Assembly (NCBI GenBank): GCA_963795385.1
Contig: CAWCHK010000003.1
Coordinates: 434,001-498,000 of the forward strand
DNA: 64,000 bases
DNA from: CAVURS01 sp963795385
GTDB taxonomy: Bacteria; Actinomycetota; Actinomycetes; Actinomycetales; CAVURS01
Reading direction: 5' to 3'
The translations under genes and the position numbers were made by a program. Below, piece by piece: positions 11,306 through 18,966 of this stretch (its first letter is position 1; each line of letters begins with the position of its first letter). The notes under the pieces are model-generated. The model was not told the origin of the DNA and made no database searches. It was given only the letters and a program-made list of their open reading frames with translations.

Positions 11306-12745
11306 TCAGTCGCCGAGCTCGTGCCGGCGCCGGACGACGTACTCCTCGAGCTCCTGCCGGACGGCCTCGTCCATCGGGGGCTGCTCGTAGTCCTCGAGCC
11401 GCTTCGCGACGACCTCCCGGGCCCGGGCCGCCGTGTCACGAGCACCGGTGCGCATCCACTTCTCGTAGTTGTCCGAGCTGGACAGGAACGGCCGGTAGAA
11501 GCAGGTGCGGAACCGCTCCATCGTGTGCGCCGCCCCGAGGAAGTGGCCGCCGTGGCCGACCTCCTCGTGCGCACCGAAGGCCAGGGACTCCTCGGTGATC
11601 TCCAGTGGCTTGAACTCGGTCTGCAGCATCTCCAGGACCTGCACGTCGATCACGAACTTCTCGTACGACGCGACCAGCCCGCCGTCCAGCCAGCCGGCCG
11701 TGTGCATGACCCAGTTGATGCCGGCCAGGAAGGTCGGCAGCATCGTCATCAGGCCCTCGTACGCCGCCTGCGCGTCCGGCATCTGGCTCGAGGTGAGGCC
11801 GCCGCCCGACCGGACCGGCAGGCCGAAGTGCCGCGCGATCTGCCCGGTGCAGAGCAGGCCGATCGCCGACTCGGGAGTGCCGAACTGCGGCGAGCCCGAC
11901 TGCATGTCGATGTTGGACAGGAACGAGCCGAAGATGACCGGAGTCCCGGGCGAGATCAGTTGCGAGAGAGCGATACCCGTCAACGCCTCCGCCATCTGCT
12001 GGGCCAGCGTCGCCGGGATCGAGACCGGGGACATCGCGCCCATGAGCAGGAACGGCGTGATGACGACCGGCTGGCGCGCCTCGCAGTACTCGAACTGCGC
12101 GTCGAGCATGCGGTCGTCCCAGCGCAGCGGCGAGTTGCAGTTGATCAGGGAGATGGACGCCGGCGTCTGCTCGATCTTGTCGCGCCCGCCGAACAGGATC
12201 GAGCTCATCGCGATGGTGTCGATGGCATTCGGGCCGGACACGACGTTGCCCATGTAGATCTTGTCGGTCAGCGTCTGCAGGGCGTAGATCATGTCGAGGT
12301 GCCGCGAGTCCAGGGGCGCGTCGTTCGGCTCGCAGATGACCCCGCCCGCCGAGTCCATGACCGCGAACGACTGGGCGAGGCGGGTGAAGTTGCGGAAGTC
12401 GTCCATCGTCGCGTCGCGGCGGACGTCGCCGTCGCGGACGAAGGGCGGGCCGTAGACGCCGCCGAACGCCATCGAGTCGCCGCCGATGTGGACGGAGTTC
12501 GCCGGGTTGCGGGCCTGCACGTCGAACTCGTGCGGAGCCTTGGCGACCTGCTCGAGCAGGAAGTCGGGGTCGAAGAAGACGTTGTTGTCCTCGACCCGTT
12601 GGCCGGCCGCGCGGAAGAGGTCAAGGGCCCGGTCGGACAGGAACTCGACGCCGATCTCCGAGACCAGTCGGCGCCACCCCTTGTCCAGGACGTCGAGGGC
12701 GTCCTCGGAGAGGATCTCGTAGCGCGGCATCTGGTTCCGGAACAT
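11306..12745 (-). CDS. MttB-superfamily (non-pyrrolysine) quaternary-amine:corrinoid methyltransferase
   Basis: Predicted to demethylate a quaternary amine, most likely glycine betaine, onto the Co(I) corrinoid of the protein at 13768-14439. The 479 residues have the family TIM-barrel layout; diagnostic stretches include SIGGDSMAFGG-like (HIGGDSMAFGGVYG), DSAGGVICEPNDAP, LINCNSPLRWDD, VRSGGGLTSSQMPDAQAAYEG and AHEEVGHGGHFLGAAHT. No in-frame TAG exists, so this is not the pyrrolysine trimethylamine enzyme but the MtgB-like class. The ATG at 12745 is preferred (GGGAG 5 bases upstream) over a GTG at 12772 with no ribosome site. It heads an operon with iclR and betA and is divergent from the corrinoid operon. 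Substrate is inferred from neighbours; carnitine or proline betaine remain possible. Confidence 0.88.
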   Translation of the reverse strand: MFRNQMPRYEILSEDALDVLDKGWRRLVSEIGVEFLSDRALDLFRAAGQRVEDNNVFFDPDFLLEQVAKAPHEFDVQARNPANSVHIGGDSMAFGGVYGPPFVRDGDVRRDATMDDFRNFTRLAQSFAVMDSAGGVICEPNDAPLDSRHLDMIYALQTLTDKIYMGNVVSGPNAIDTIAMSSILFGGRDKIEQTPASISLINCNSPLRWDDRMLDAQFEYCEARQPVVITPFLLMGAMSPVSIPATLAQQMAEALTGIALSQLISPGTPVIFGSFLSNIDMQSGSPQFGTPESAIGLLCTGQIARHFGLPVRSGGGLTSSQMPDAQAAYEGLMTMLPTFLAGINWVMHTAGWLDGGLVASYEKFVIDVQVLEMLQTEFKPLEITEESLAFGAHEEVGHGGHFLGAAHTMERFRTCFYRPFLSSSDNYEKWMRTGARDTAARAREVVAKRLEDYEQPPMDEAVRQELEEYVVRRRHELGD

Positions 12746-12785
12746 CGCGACTCCCAACTCGCCCCGGCTCACCGGGAAGCCATGC

Positions 12786-12849
12786 TTGACGGACTTTTCG
12801 GCGTGATCCTACACTCGCTCCGTGGAACCCTGGTTCCATGTAGTGGAAC
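12786..12849 (+). promoter_or_regulatory. Promoter and inverted-repeat operator between the MttB-like gene and the corrinoid operon
   Basis: Plus strand: TTGACG (12786-12791), an 18-bp gap, TACACT (12810-12815). Right after the likely start point is the perfect inverted repeat TGGAACC-CT-GGTTCCA (12823-12838), then a further half-site TGGAAC (12844-12849). The layout TGGAAC-N4-GTTCCA resembles known IclR-family (KdgR-like) operators. It can control both the plus-strand iclR-corrinoid operon and the minus-strand MttB-like gene. It is unrelated in sequence to the CGCAA-type elements elsewhere in the island. Confidence 0.7.
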
Positions 12850-12895
12850 TCTCGGCAAGGCCTCGGATCTTCGGAACCTCTCACCAGGAGCGCGC

Positions 12896-13771
12896 GTGGC
12901 CCAGGCGGGCACCCAAGCTGGCGGCCAGGCGGGCAGCCAGGCCGTTGACCGCGCCGCCGCCCTGCTCGTCTCCGTCGTCGAGTCGCCCGAGCCGCGCAGC
13001 TTCACGTCCCTGGTCGACGAGCTCGGCCTGGCCCGCTCGACGACGTCCCGGCTGCTGCAGGCCTTGGAGCGCAACAAGCTGGTCCAGCGCGACCGCAGCG
13101 GCGGCTTCCGGGCCGGCTCGGTCTTCGCGACGTTCGCGGTCCGGCACGACCGGCTCGGTGACCTGATCGAGCTGGCGCGACCCAGCCTGGAGCGCCTGGG
13201 CAAGCTGACCGGCGAGACGATCAACCTGGCCGTGCCCGACGGCAGCGAGATCCTGCAGGTCTCCCAGGTCGACGGCCGGCACGTGCTCGGGGCGATGAAC
13301 TGGCTGGACGTCGACGTCCCGGCGCACTGCTCCGCGGTCGGCAAGCTCTTCTTCGCGCTCGGGTCGATGCCGGTGCCCGCCGCTCCCCTGCCGCAGCGCA
13401 CGCCGTACACGATCGTCACGGCCCGCGCCCTGCAGGCCGAGCTCGCGGTCGTCCGGGACCTCGGCTGGGCCAGCGCCTACGAGGAGCTCGAGCCGGGCCT
13501 GGTCGCGGTCGCCGCGCCCGTCCGTGACGCGCACGGCGCGGTCGTCGCCGGCATCTCGGTCTCGGGCCCGGTGCAACGGATCGGGCGGGACGACATCCAC
13601 GACATCGCCGCCGCGCTCGTCGATGAGACCGACCGGCTCTCCCGGCGGCTCGGGCACGCTCCGCCGGGTGCCACCCGCACGCTCACCGCACCACCTCACC
13701 AGTCCCCTCACCAGTCACCCCAACAGTCCGGCCCGCGCACGCGGCGACCAAGGAAGGCAGGAGCCGCATGA
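12896..13771 (+). CDS. IclR-family transcriptional regulator (2 of 3), first gene of the corrinoid operon
   Basis: About 291 residues, start GTG at 12896 after AGGAG. The N-terminal HTH is VDRAAALLVSVVESPEP then LVDELGLARSTTSRLLQALER; the effector domain is less like the other two IclRs in the window and ends in a Pro/Gln/Ser-rich tail (PPHQSPHQSPQQS). The stop overlaps the next ATG (ATGA at 13768-13771). Sitting directly behind the TGGAACC-CT-GGTTCCA repeat, it is the natural candidate for binding it and autoregulating. The effector is probably the methylated substrate or product of the corrinoid system, by inference. Confidence 0.92.
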   Translation: MAQAGTQAGGQAGSQAVDRAAALLVSVVESPEPRSFTSLVDELGLARSTTSRLLQALERNKLVQRDRSGGFRAGSVFATFAVRHDRLGDLIELARPSLERLGKLTGETINLAVPDGSEILQVSQVDGRHVLGAMNWLDVDVPAHCSAVGKLFFALGSMPVPAAPLPQRTPYTIVTARALQAELAVVRDLGWASAYEELEPGLVAVAAPVRDAHGAVVAGISVSGPVQRIGRDDIHDIAAALVDETDRLSRRLGHAPPGATRTLTAPPHQSPHQSPQQSGPRTRRPRKAGAA

Positions 13772-14439
13772 CTCACGACGAGATCCTGAAGGCGCTCTTC
13801 GACGAGACGCTGATCGGCAACGCGCCGCGCGTGCTCGAGCTCACCCAGCTCGGGCTGGACACCGACCTGACCCCGGAGACGATGCTCTTCGAGGCACTGA
13901 TCCCCTCGCTGGAGGAGGTGGGTGCGCGGTTCGAGCGCGGTGACTTCTTCGTCCCCGAGATGCTGATCGCCGGGCGGGCGATGAGCGGTGCCCTCAACCT
14001 GCTCCGGCCGCTGCTGGCCAACACCGGTGCGCGCCAGGTCGGCACGTTCGTCATGGGCACCGTCAAGGGCGACGTGCACGACATCGGCAAGAACCTGGTC
14101 AACATCATGCTGGAGGGCGCGGGCTTCCACGTGATCGACCTCGGCGTGCAGGTCTCGCCGGAGAAGTTCATCGCGGCGATCGAGGAGTACAAGCCCGACA
14201 TCGTCGGGTTCTCGGCGTTCCTCACCACGACGATGCCGATGTTCAAGGCCAACATCAACGCGCTGGAGAAGGCCGGCCTGCGCGACAAGGTCATCGTCAT
14301 GGTCGGCGGTGCCCCCGTCACGCAGGAGTACGCCGACGCGGTCGGTGCCGACGCCTACGCACCGGACGCGTCGCAGACGGTCAAGCGAGCCAAGGACCTG
14401 ATCGAGAAGCGCCGCGCCCGCGACCTGGCTGCCGTCTGA
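13768..14439 (+). CDS. Corrinoid (B12-binding) methyl-carrier protein, MtgC/MtbC type
   Basis: Carries the cobamide between the MttB-like methyltransferase and the methyl-THF transferase. 223 residues: an N-terminal helical B12-binding cap (PSLEEVGARFERGDFFVPEML) and a C-terminal Rossmann domain with the cobalt-ligating DVHDIG motif (His about residue 104), the downstream IDLGVQVSPE stretch and GGAPVTQEYADAVGADAYA. Length and motifs are typical of MtaC/MtbC/MtgC proteins. The ATG overlaps the iclR stop, and its own stop overlaps the next start as TGATG. Tight coupling indicates equimolar production with its partner enzymes. Confidence 0.95.
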   Translation: MTHDEILKALFDETLIGNAPRVLELTQLGLDTDLTPETMLFEALIPSLEEVGARFERGDFFVPEMLIAGRAMSGALNLLRPLLANTGARQVGTFVMGTVKGDVHDIGKNLVNIMLEGAGFHVIDLGVQVSPEKFIAAIEEYKPDIVGFSAFLTTTMPMFKANINALEKAGLRDKVIVMVGGAPVTQEYADAVGADAYAPDASQTVKRAKDLIEKRRARDLAAV

Positions 14440-15317
14440 TGGCGGCAGAGCTGCAGCGGACGGTCATCCGCTCCGCGACCCGTGAGGTCGTCATCGGCGC
14501 GGACCAGCCGTTCTGCATCATCGGGGAGCGGATCAACCCGACCGGGCGGCCGAAGTTCCAGGAGCAGCTGCGGGCCGGCAACCTGGCCCTCGTCGAGGCC
14601 GACGTGCACGCCCAGGTCGCCGGCGGCGCCACGATGCTGGACGTCAACATGGGTGTGCCGCTGACCGACGAGGCCGAGCTGCTGGGCCAGGCCGTCAAGC
14701 TCGTGCAGAGCCTGACCGACCTCCCGCTGTGCATCGACTCCTCGGTCGTCGAGGCCCTGGACGCCGGTCTCGCGGCGTACGACGGCAAGGCCCTGGTCAA
14801 CTCCGTGACCGGCGAGAAGGAGCGGCTCGACGCGATCCTGCCGCTGGTCAAGCGCTACGGCGCGGCCGTGATCGCTCTCCCCAACGAGGAGGAGGAGATC
14901 CCGGAGGACCCGTTCAAGCGGCTCCAGATCACCCGCAAGATCATCGACATCGCCTGCGGCACCTACGAGATCCCGCTGTCGGACATCGTCATCGACCCGC
15001 TGGCGATGCCGGTCGGAGCGGACTCGACCTACGCCAAGAAGACCATGGACGCGATCGCGATGATCCGCGACGAGTTCGGAGTCAACATGACGCTGGGGGC
15101 CGGCAACGTGTCATTCGGCATGCCCGGGCGGCACGCTCTGGGCTCCTCGTTCCTGCCGATGGCGATGATGGCCGGGCTGACCTCGGCGATCATGGACGCC
15201 CGGACGCCGCAGATGGTCGAGTCGGTGCGCGCGGCCGACCTCATGCTCGGCAACGACGAGTGGGGCGCCGCCTGGATCGCAGCGCACCGGGCCAAGCTGG
15301 CCGCAGCGACCACGTGA
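14439..15317 (+). CDS. Methyl-corrinoid:tetrahydrofolate methyltransferase, MtgA/AcsE type
   Basis: Moves the methyl group from the methylated corrinoid protein to THF (reversible). 292 residues forming a single pterin-binding TIM barrel: IIGERINPTGRPKF, GATMLDVNMGVPLTDEAE, LPLCIDSSVVEALDAGL, ALVNSVTGEKERL and MTLGAGNVSFGMPGRH are the conserved folate- and substrate-binding stretches also seen in AcsE and in MetH's folate module. It lacks the homocysteine and cobalamin domains of MetH, so it is a dedicated transferase. Translationally coupled to the corrinoid gene by TGATG. Direction toward THF is inferred from the catabolic setting. Confidence 0.92.
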   Translation: MAAELQRTVIRSATREVVIGADQPFCIIGERINPTGRPKFQEQLRAGNLALVEADVHAQVAGGATMLDVNMGVPLTDEAELLGQAVKLVQSLTDLPLCIDSSVVEALDAGLAAYDGKALVNSVTGEKERLDAILPLVKRYGAAVIALPNEEEEIPEDPFKRLQITRKIIDIACGTYEIPLSDIVIDPLAMPVGADSTYAKKTMDAIAMIRDEFGVNMTLGAGNVSFGMPGRHALGSSFLPMAMMAGLTSAIMDARTPQMVESVRAADLMLGNDEWGAAWIAAHRAKLAAATT

Positions 15318-15342
15318 GAGTGACCCCCCTCCGGTCGACCCC

Positions 15343-17280
15343 GTGAGCGACCTGGAAGCAGCGCGGCCGGACCTCGACTCCTACCGGCGCGAGGGCCTGC
15401 TCGACGCCCCGGCGCCACACGCGCCCGCGGGGCCGGACGAGGCCGGCGCCGGGCGGGTGCGGATCGCGTTCACCCCGTCGGACCGCGAGGTCCGGGTGCC
15501 GCCCGGCGTCAGCGTCTTCGACGCCGCGAGCTGGAACGGCATCGCGATCGACTCGACCTGCGGAGGCCATGGCACCTGCAAGAAGTGCAAGGTCCAGGTG
15601 ACCGGCGGCACCGTCGCCGTGAACCGACTGGACCAGCGGGCGTTCACCCCCGAGCAGCTACGGGCCGGGTGGCGGCTGGCCTGCCTCGTGCAACCGGCGC
15701 ACGACGTGACCGTCGACGTCCCTCCGCTGATGACCCGGCCCAAGGCCGCCACCGTCGGCGTGGGCCGCCAGGTCATCCTGCGGCCGGCGCTGCAGAAGCG
15801 CTTCGTCGAGCTCACCGAGCCGACCCTGTCGGACCAGCAGAGTGACCTCGAGCGGCTGCTCGCGGCGATCGACGACATCGAGCTGCGGGTCGACCTGCAC
15901 GCCCTGCGACGCCTGCCAACTGTGTTGCGGGCCAACGACTTCGGGCTGACGGCCGTGATCGTCGACGACATCCTGGTCGACGTCGAGCCGGGAGACACGA
16001 CCGAGCGGCGGCACGGCATCGCGTTCGACCTCGGCACGACCACCGTCGTGGCGACGCTGCTGGACCTGGCCACGGGGACACCCGTCGCCGTCCGGTCGAT
16101 GCTCAACAAGCAGCAGCCGTTCGGCGGTGACGTCATCACCCGGATCAGCGCCACGATGATGGACCCGGAGACGCTCCCGCGCCTGACTGCGGCCGCGCAC
16201 GCAACCCTGAACGAGCTCACCCGCGAGGTGTGCGAGGAGGGTGGCGTCGCGCCCGAGGAGGTCTACGAGATCGCCCTCGCGGGCAACGCCACGATGACCC
16301 AGCTGGCGCTCGGCATCGACCCCGAACCGCTGGGCGTCGCGCCGTTCGTCATGTCCACCCGGTCGATGCCCGAACTGCTGGCGAGCGAGCTGGGACTCGA
16401 GGTGCACCCGCGGGCGAGGGCGTTCGTCTTCCCTGCCCTGGGGGCCTACGTCGGCGGCGACATCGTCGCGGGGATGCTCGCGTCCGGCATGGACCGTGAC
16501 AAGCGGCTGCGCCTGTTCATCGACGTCGGGACCAACTGCGAGATCGTCCTGGGCAACGGTGAACGCATCGTGTCCACGGCCGCGCCGGCCGGGCCGGCCT
16601 TCGAGGGCGCCCAGATCCGTTGCGGCATGCGGGCCGCCGACGGAGCGATCGAGGTCGTGAAGATCGTCGACGACGACATCCGGCTCCAGGTCATCGGCGA
16701 CGTCGAGCCGGTCGGCCTGTGCGGCTCGGGCCTGGTCGACGCCGTCGCGGTACTGGTCGAGGTCGGCCTGCTGGACAGCTCGGGCCGGCTGGTCGCTGCC
16801 GAGACCGCCCGTGACTCGCACCCCGCCCTGGCGCCGCGGCTCGGGGAGGTCAACGGCGAGCGGGTGTTCGCGTTGCACTGGGCCGGGGCCCCGGGCGACT
16901 TCGACGACTGCATCTACCTCTCCCAGCGCGACGTACGTGAGCTGCAGTTCGCCAAGGCGGCCATCGCGACCGGCTGGCACCTCCTGCTGGAGGAGATGGG
17001 CGTCGACGTGGCCGACGTGCAGCAGGTGCTGCTGGCCGGGTCGTTCGGCAGCTACCTCTCCCCCGCCAGCGCCATCCGGATCGGCCTGGTGCCGAAGATC
17101 CCCGTCCTGCGGATCGTCAGCGCCGGCAACGTCGCCGGCGAGGGGGCGAAGATGACGCTGCTGTCCAGCCGCGAGCGGGTCGGCGCGCAGACGCTGTTGG
17201 AGGAGGTGAGCTATGTCGAGCTCTCGGACCGCCCGGACTTCAACGACCGCTTCATCGAGCTGCTCGCCTTCCCGGCCTGA
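15343..17280 (+). CDS. RACo-type [2Fe-2S]/ASKHA corrinoid reductive activator (DUF4445 family)
   Basis: ATP-dependent protein that re-reduces inactive Co(II) corrinoid to Co(I). 645 residues from GTG 15343: an N-terminal plant-type ferredoxin domain with CGGHGTCKKC (Cys about 73, 79, 82) and a fourth Cys near 112 (RLACLV), a linker, then the C-terminal ASKHA ATPase region with FDLGTTTVVA (about 228), FIDVGTNCEIVLGNG (about 393) and GLCGSGLVDA (about 459). Domain order and length match RACo-like activators of corrinoid methyltransferases. It starts 25 bp after the transferase gene. It needs an electron donor; the Rieske ferredoxin/reductase pair at 19.8-21.3 kb is a candidate. Confidence 0.93.
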   Translation: MSDLEAARPDLDSYRREGLLDAPAPHAPAGPDEAGAGRVRIAFTPSDREVRVPPGVSVFDAASWNGIAIDSTCGGHGTCKKCKVQVTGGTVAVNRLDQRAFTPEQLRAGWRLACLVQPAHDVTVDVPPLMTRPKAATVGVGRQVILRPALQKRFVELTEPTLSDQQSDLERLLAAIDDIELRVDLHALRRLPTVLRANDFGLTAVIVDDILVDVEPGDTTERRHGIAFDLGTTTVVATLLDLATGTPVAVRSMLNKQQPFGGDVITRISATMMDPETLPRLTAAAHATLNELTREVCEEGGVAPEEVYEIALAGNATMTQLALGIDPEPLGVAPFVMSTRSMPELLASELGLEVHPRARAFVFPALGAYVGGDIVAGMLASGMDRDKRLRLFIDVGTNCEIVLGNGERIVSTAAPAGPAFEGAQIRCGMRAADGAIEVVKIVDDDIRLQVIGDVEPVGLCGSGLVDAVAVLVEVGLLDSSGRLVAAETARDSHPALAPRLGEVNGERVFALHWAGAPGDFDDCIYLSQRDVRELQFAKAAIATGWHLLLEEMGVDVADVQQVLLAGSFGSYLSPASAIRIGLVPKIPVLRIVSAGNVAGEGAKMTLLSSRERVGAQTLLEEVSYVELSDRPDFNDRFIELLAFPA

Positions 17281-17866
17281 CGTCGCGGTCATCGCCTGCG
17301 GTGCGATCGCCGCGCACATCACCGACGTCGCGGCTCGCAATGGCTGGCCGGTCGACGTGCATCCGCTGCCGCCGCTGCTGCACAACCATCCCGAGACGAT
17401 CGCGTCCGCGGTCGAGCGGCGCTACGAGGAGCTCGCTGCGGACTACCGGCTGGTCGCGGTCGGGTACGCCGACTGCGGGACCTACGGCGCGCTCGACGAG
17501 CTGTGCGCGCGGTTGGGCCTGCGCCGGCTGGGCGGCGCGCACTGTTACGACGTGTTCGCCGGTGTCGAGCGGATGAGGCAGGTGTTCGAGGACCAGCCCG
17601 GCACCTACGTCCTGACCGACTTCCTGGTCCGGGCCTTCGACCGCCTGGTCGTCGCCGAGCTCGGGCTGGACCGCCACCCCGAGCTGCGCGAGGACTACTT
17701 CGGCAACTACACGCGAGTCGTCTGGCTGGCCCAGCACCCCACCGACGACCTGCGCACGCAGGCGGCCGCCGCGGCCGAGCGGCTCGGGTTGCCGCTGGAG
17801 ACGGTCCTGGTCGGCGACGAGGGGCTGGAGCGCGACCTGCGGCTGCTGCTCGGCGGGGACGGCTGA
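17213..17866 (+). CDS. DUF1638 protein of the corrinoid operon
   Basis: 217 residues, function unknown. The ATG at 17213 lies inside the activator gene and overlaps it by 68 nt, but a near-perfect ribosome site (GGAGGAGGTGA) ends just upstream, so this start is well supported. The first 22 residues are Ser/Thr-rich and shadow the upstream frame; the conserved body starts at VAVIACGAIAAHI. Visible conserved points: HPLPPLLHNHPE, VGYADCGTYGALD, GAHCYDVFAG, YVLTDFLVRAFD and RVVWLAQ; Cys in YADCG and AHCYD could bind a metal or cofactor. The fixed position after corrinoid genes suggests a role in cofactor handling or methyl transfer, by inference only. Confidence 0.85.
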   Translation: MSSSRTARTSTTASSSCSPSRPDVAVIACGAIAAHITDVAARNGWPVDVHPLPPLLHNHPETIASAVERRYEELAADYRLVAVGYADCGTYGALDELCARLGLRRLGGAHCYDVFAGVERMRQVFEDQPGTYVLTDFLVRAFDRLVVAELGLDRHPELREDYFGNYTRVVWLAQHPTDDLRTQAAAAAERLGLPLETVLVGDEGLERDLRLLLGGDG

Positions 17867-17909
17867 GTCGGGGCGGCTGAGTCGGGACGGTTGGGTCGGG
17901 GCGGCTAGG
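17860..17909. repeat. 14-bp tandem repeat at the DUF1638/metF convergent junction
   Basis: Three full units of CGGCTGAGTCGGGG-like sequence start at 17860, 17874 and 17888, with a partial fourth at 17902. The first unit contains the DUF1638 stop codon and the last contains the metF stop codon. Units differ at one to three positions. It has no clear hairpin; possibly replication slippage or a diffuse terminator. Confidence 0.8.
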
Positions 17910-18753
17910 CGCGCACGGCTCCGCGGGTCAGCAGGGCCTGCCGCCAGGTCTCGGTCTCGGCCACCTGGTTGAAGGTGAACAGGTGCAGGCCGTCGATGTT
18001 GGCGTCGGCACTCGTCGCGCTGGCGATCTGGGCGAGCAGCTTCTCCGGCGAGTAGCCGCCCGGTTTGGCCAGTCGCATGAACCACGAGACGTGGTTGGTC
18101 AGGAAGCGGGTCGACTCGCCGACGCCGATCTTGCTCGCCATCGACAGCAGCTTGGTGGTCTCGACCGGCCCGGCGAGCCCGAGATGCACCGGCAGATCGA
18201 CGCCCCGGCGACGGATCCGGGCCAGCCAGGTGCGGATGGTCTTCGCGTCGAAGCACATGTTGCTCACGATGTTCGTCGCGTGAACCCGCTTGTCCCACAT
18301 GGCTTGCACGGTGATGTCGTCGTCGATCGAGGGATGCGTCTCGGGGTAGCCGGTGATGCCCACCGAGCGGAACGGGCTGCCCAGCGCGGTCAGGTCGGCC
18401 AGCAGCGGCAGCGATCCCTCGTAGATCCCGGCCGGCTGCTCGGCGTCGCCCGCGGGAACGAAGACGTCGGAGATCCCGGCCGCGCTCAGCCGCGCCACGA
18501 TGTCGGACAGATGGGCCCGGTCGACCACCAGCCGGGCGGAGACGTGCGGTACGACGCGGTAGCCGGCCGCGGCCAGCCGGACGGCCAGGTCGAGCGTGGT
18601 GTCCAGGCCCTTGGTCGGTGACGCCGTGACCGTCATCGTGACGTCCTTCGGGACCGCAGCCAGGACCTTGTCCTCGATCGTCGCCGTCGGGATCACCTCG
18701 TACCGGACCGTGCCCAGCAACTGGCGCACCGGCTCGGAGGCACCCTGACGCAT
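17905..18753 (-). CDS. Methylenetetrahydrofolate reductase (MetF) family protein
   Basis: Flavin TIM-barrel enzyme interconverting methylene-THF and methyl-THF. 282 residues from the ATG at 18753, chosen because GGGAGGT lies 4-5 bases upstream; a TTG at 18795 has no such site. Recognisable features: MTVTASPTKGLDTTLDLAVRL at the barrel start, ISDVFVPAGDAEQPAG, SVGITGYPETHP, TNIVSNMCFDAKTI and VHLGLAGPVETTKLL, equivalent to MetF substrate and flavin positions. It is diverged from biosynthetic MetF and is controlled by the same promoter architecture as betB, so it probably runs in the oxidative direction, turning methyl-THF from the corrinoid route into methylene-THF. Confidence 0.85.
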   Translation of the reverse strand: MRQGASEPVRQLLGTVRYEVIPTATIEDKVLAAVPKDVTMTVTASPTKGLDTTLDLAVRLAAAGYRVVPHVSARLVVDRAHLSDIVARLSAAGISDVFVPAGDAEQPAGIYEGSLPLLADLTALGSPFRSVGITGYPETHPSIDDDITVQAMWDKRVHATNIVSNMCFDAKTIRTWLARIRRRGVDLPVHLGLAGPVETTKLLSMASKIGVGESTRFLTNHVSWFMRLAKPGGYSPEKLLAQIASATSADANIDGLHLFTFNQVAETETWRQALLTRGAVRA

Positions 18754-18780
18754 CGCACCTCCCGTGATCTCCCGCGGCGG

Positions 18781-18862
18781 TTGCAGATGACGCAACGTCG
18801 TCGCGACATACGCAATTCAGCCTGTCCGTCCAAGGATCGATCTCCGGCGCCGGGCGTGTCAA
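18781..18862 (-). promoter_or_regulatory. metF promoter and operator array
   Basis: Minus strand: TTGACA (18862-18857), an 18-bp gap, GATCCT (18838-18833), then TCGCG-ACATA-CGCAA (18801-18815). Further half-sites CGCAA (18791-18795) and TTGCA (18781-18785) continue at exact 10-bp steps, giving four half-sites on one helical face. Shares the flank ATACGCAATTCAG and both promoter hexamers with the betB promoter. Confidence 0.65.
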
Positions 18863-18931
18863 TGGATGAGACGCGCGAAGCCGTCCCAGCCCGCTCCGTT
18901 GAGCCCCACGGGCGCGTTCAGCGACAGAACG

Positions 18932-18966
18932 TCGCGCAGGACGCAACAGGCTCCTAGGATCACCGC
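18932..18966 (+). promoter_or_regulatory. Leaderless iclR promoter overlapped by a CGCAA-type operator
   Basis: TCGCG-CAGGA-CGCAA (18932-18946) matches the 15-bp element of the metF and betB promoters and covers the expected -35 position. TAGGAT (18955-18960) ends 6 bases before the GTG start at 18967, so the transcript should be leaderless. The arrangement fits autorepression by the encoded IclR protein. Confidence 0.6.

Noticed and set aside
11306..12745. Pyrrolysine (amber) codon in the MttB-like gene
   Set aside because: The frame is continuous from 12745 to 11306 with no in-frame TAG.
12773..12895. Possible cobalamin riboswitch before the corrinoid operon
   Set aside because: The gap is only about 120 bp, filled by a promoter and inverted-repeat operator, with no B12-box-like sequence seen.
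15658..17385. Minus-strand open frame of 575 codons across the activator gene
   Set aside because: Antisense shadow of a high-GC gene. The plus strand has clear ferredoxin and ASKHA motifs.
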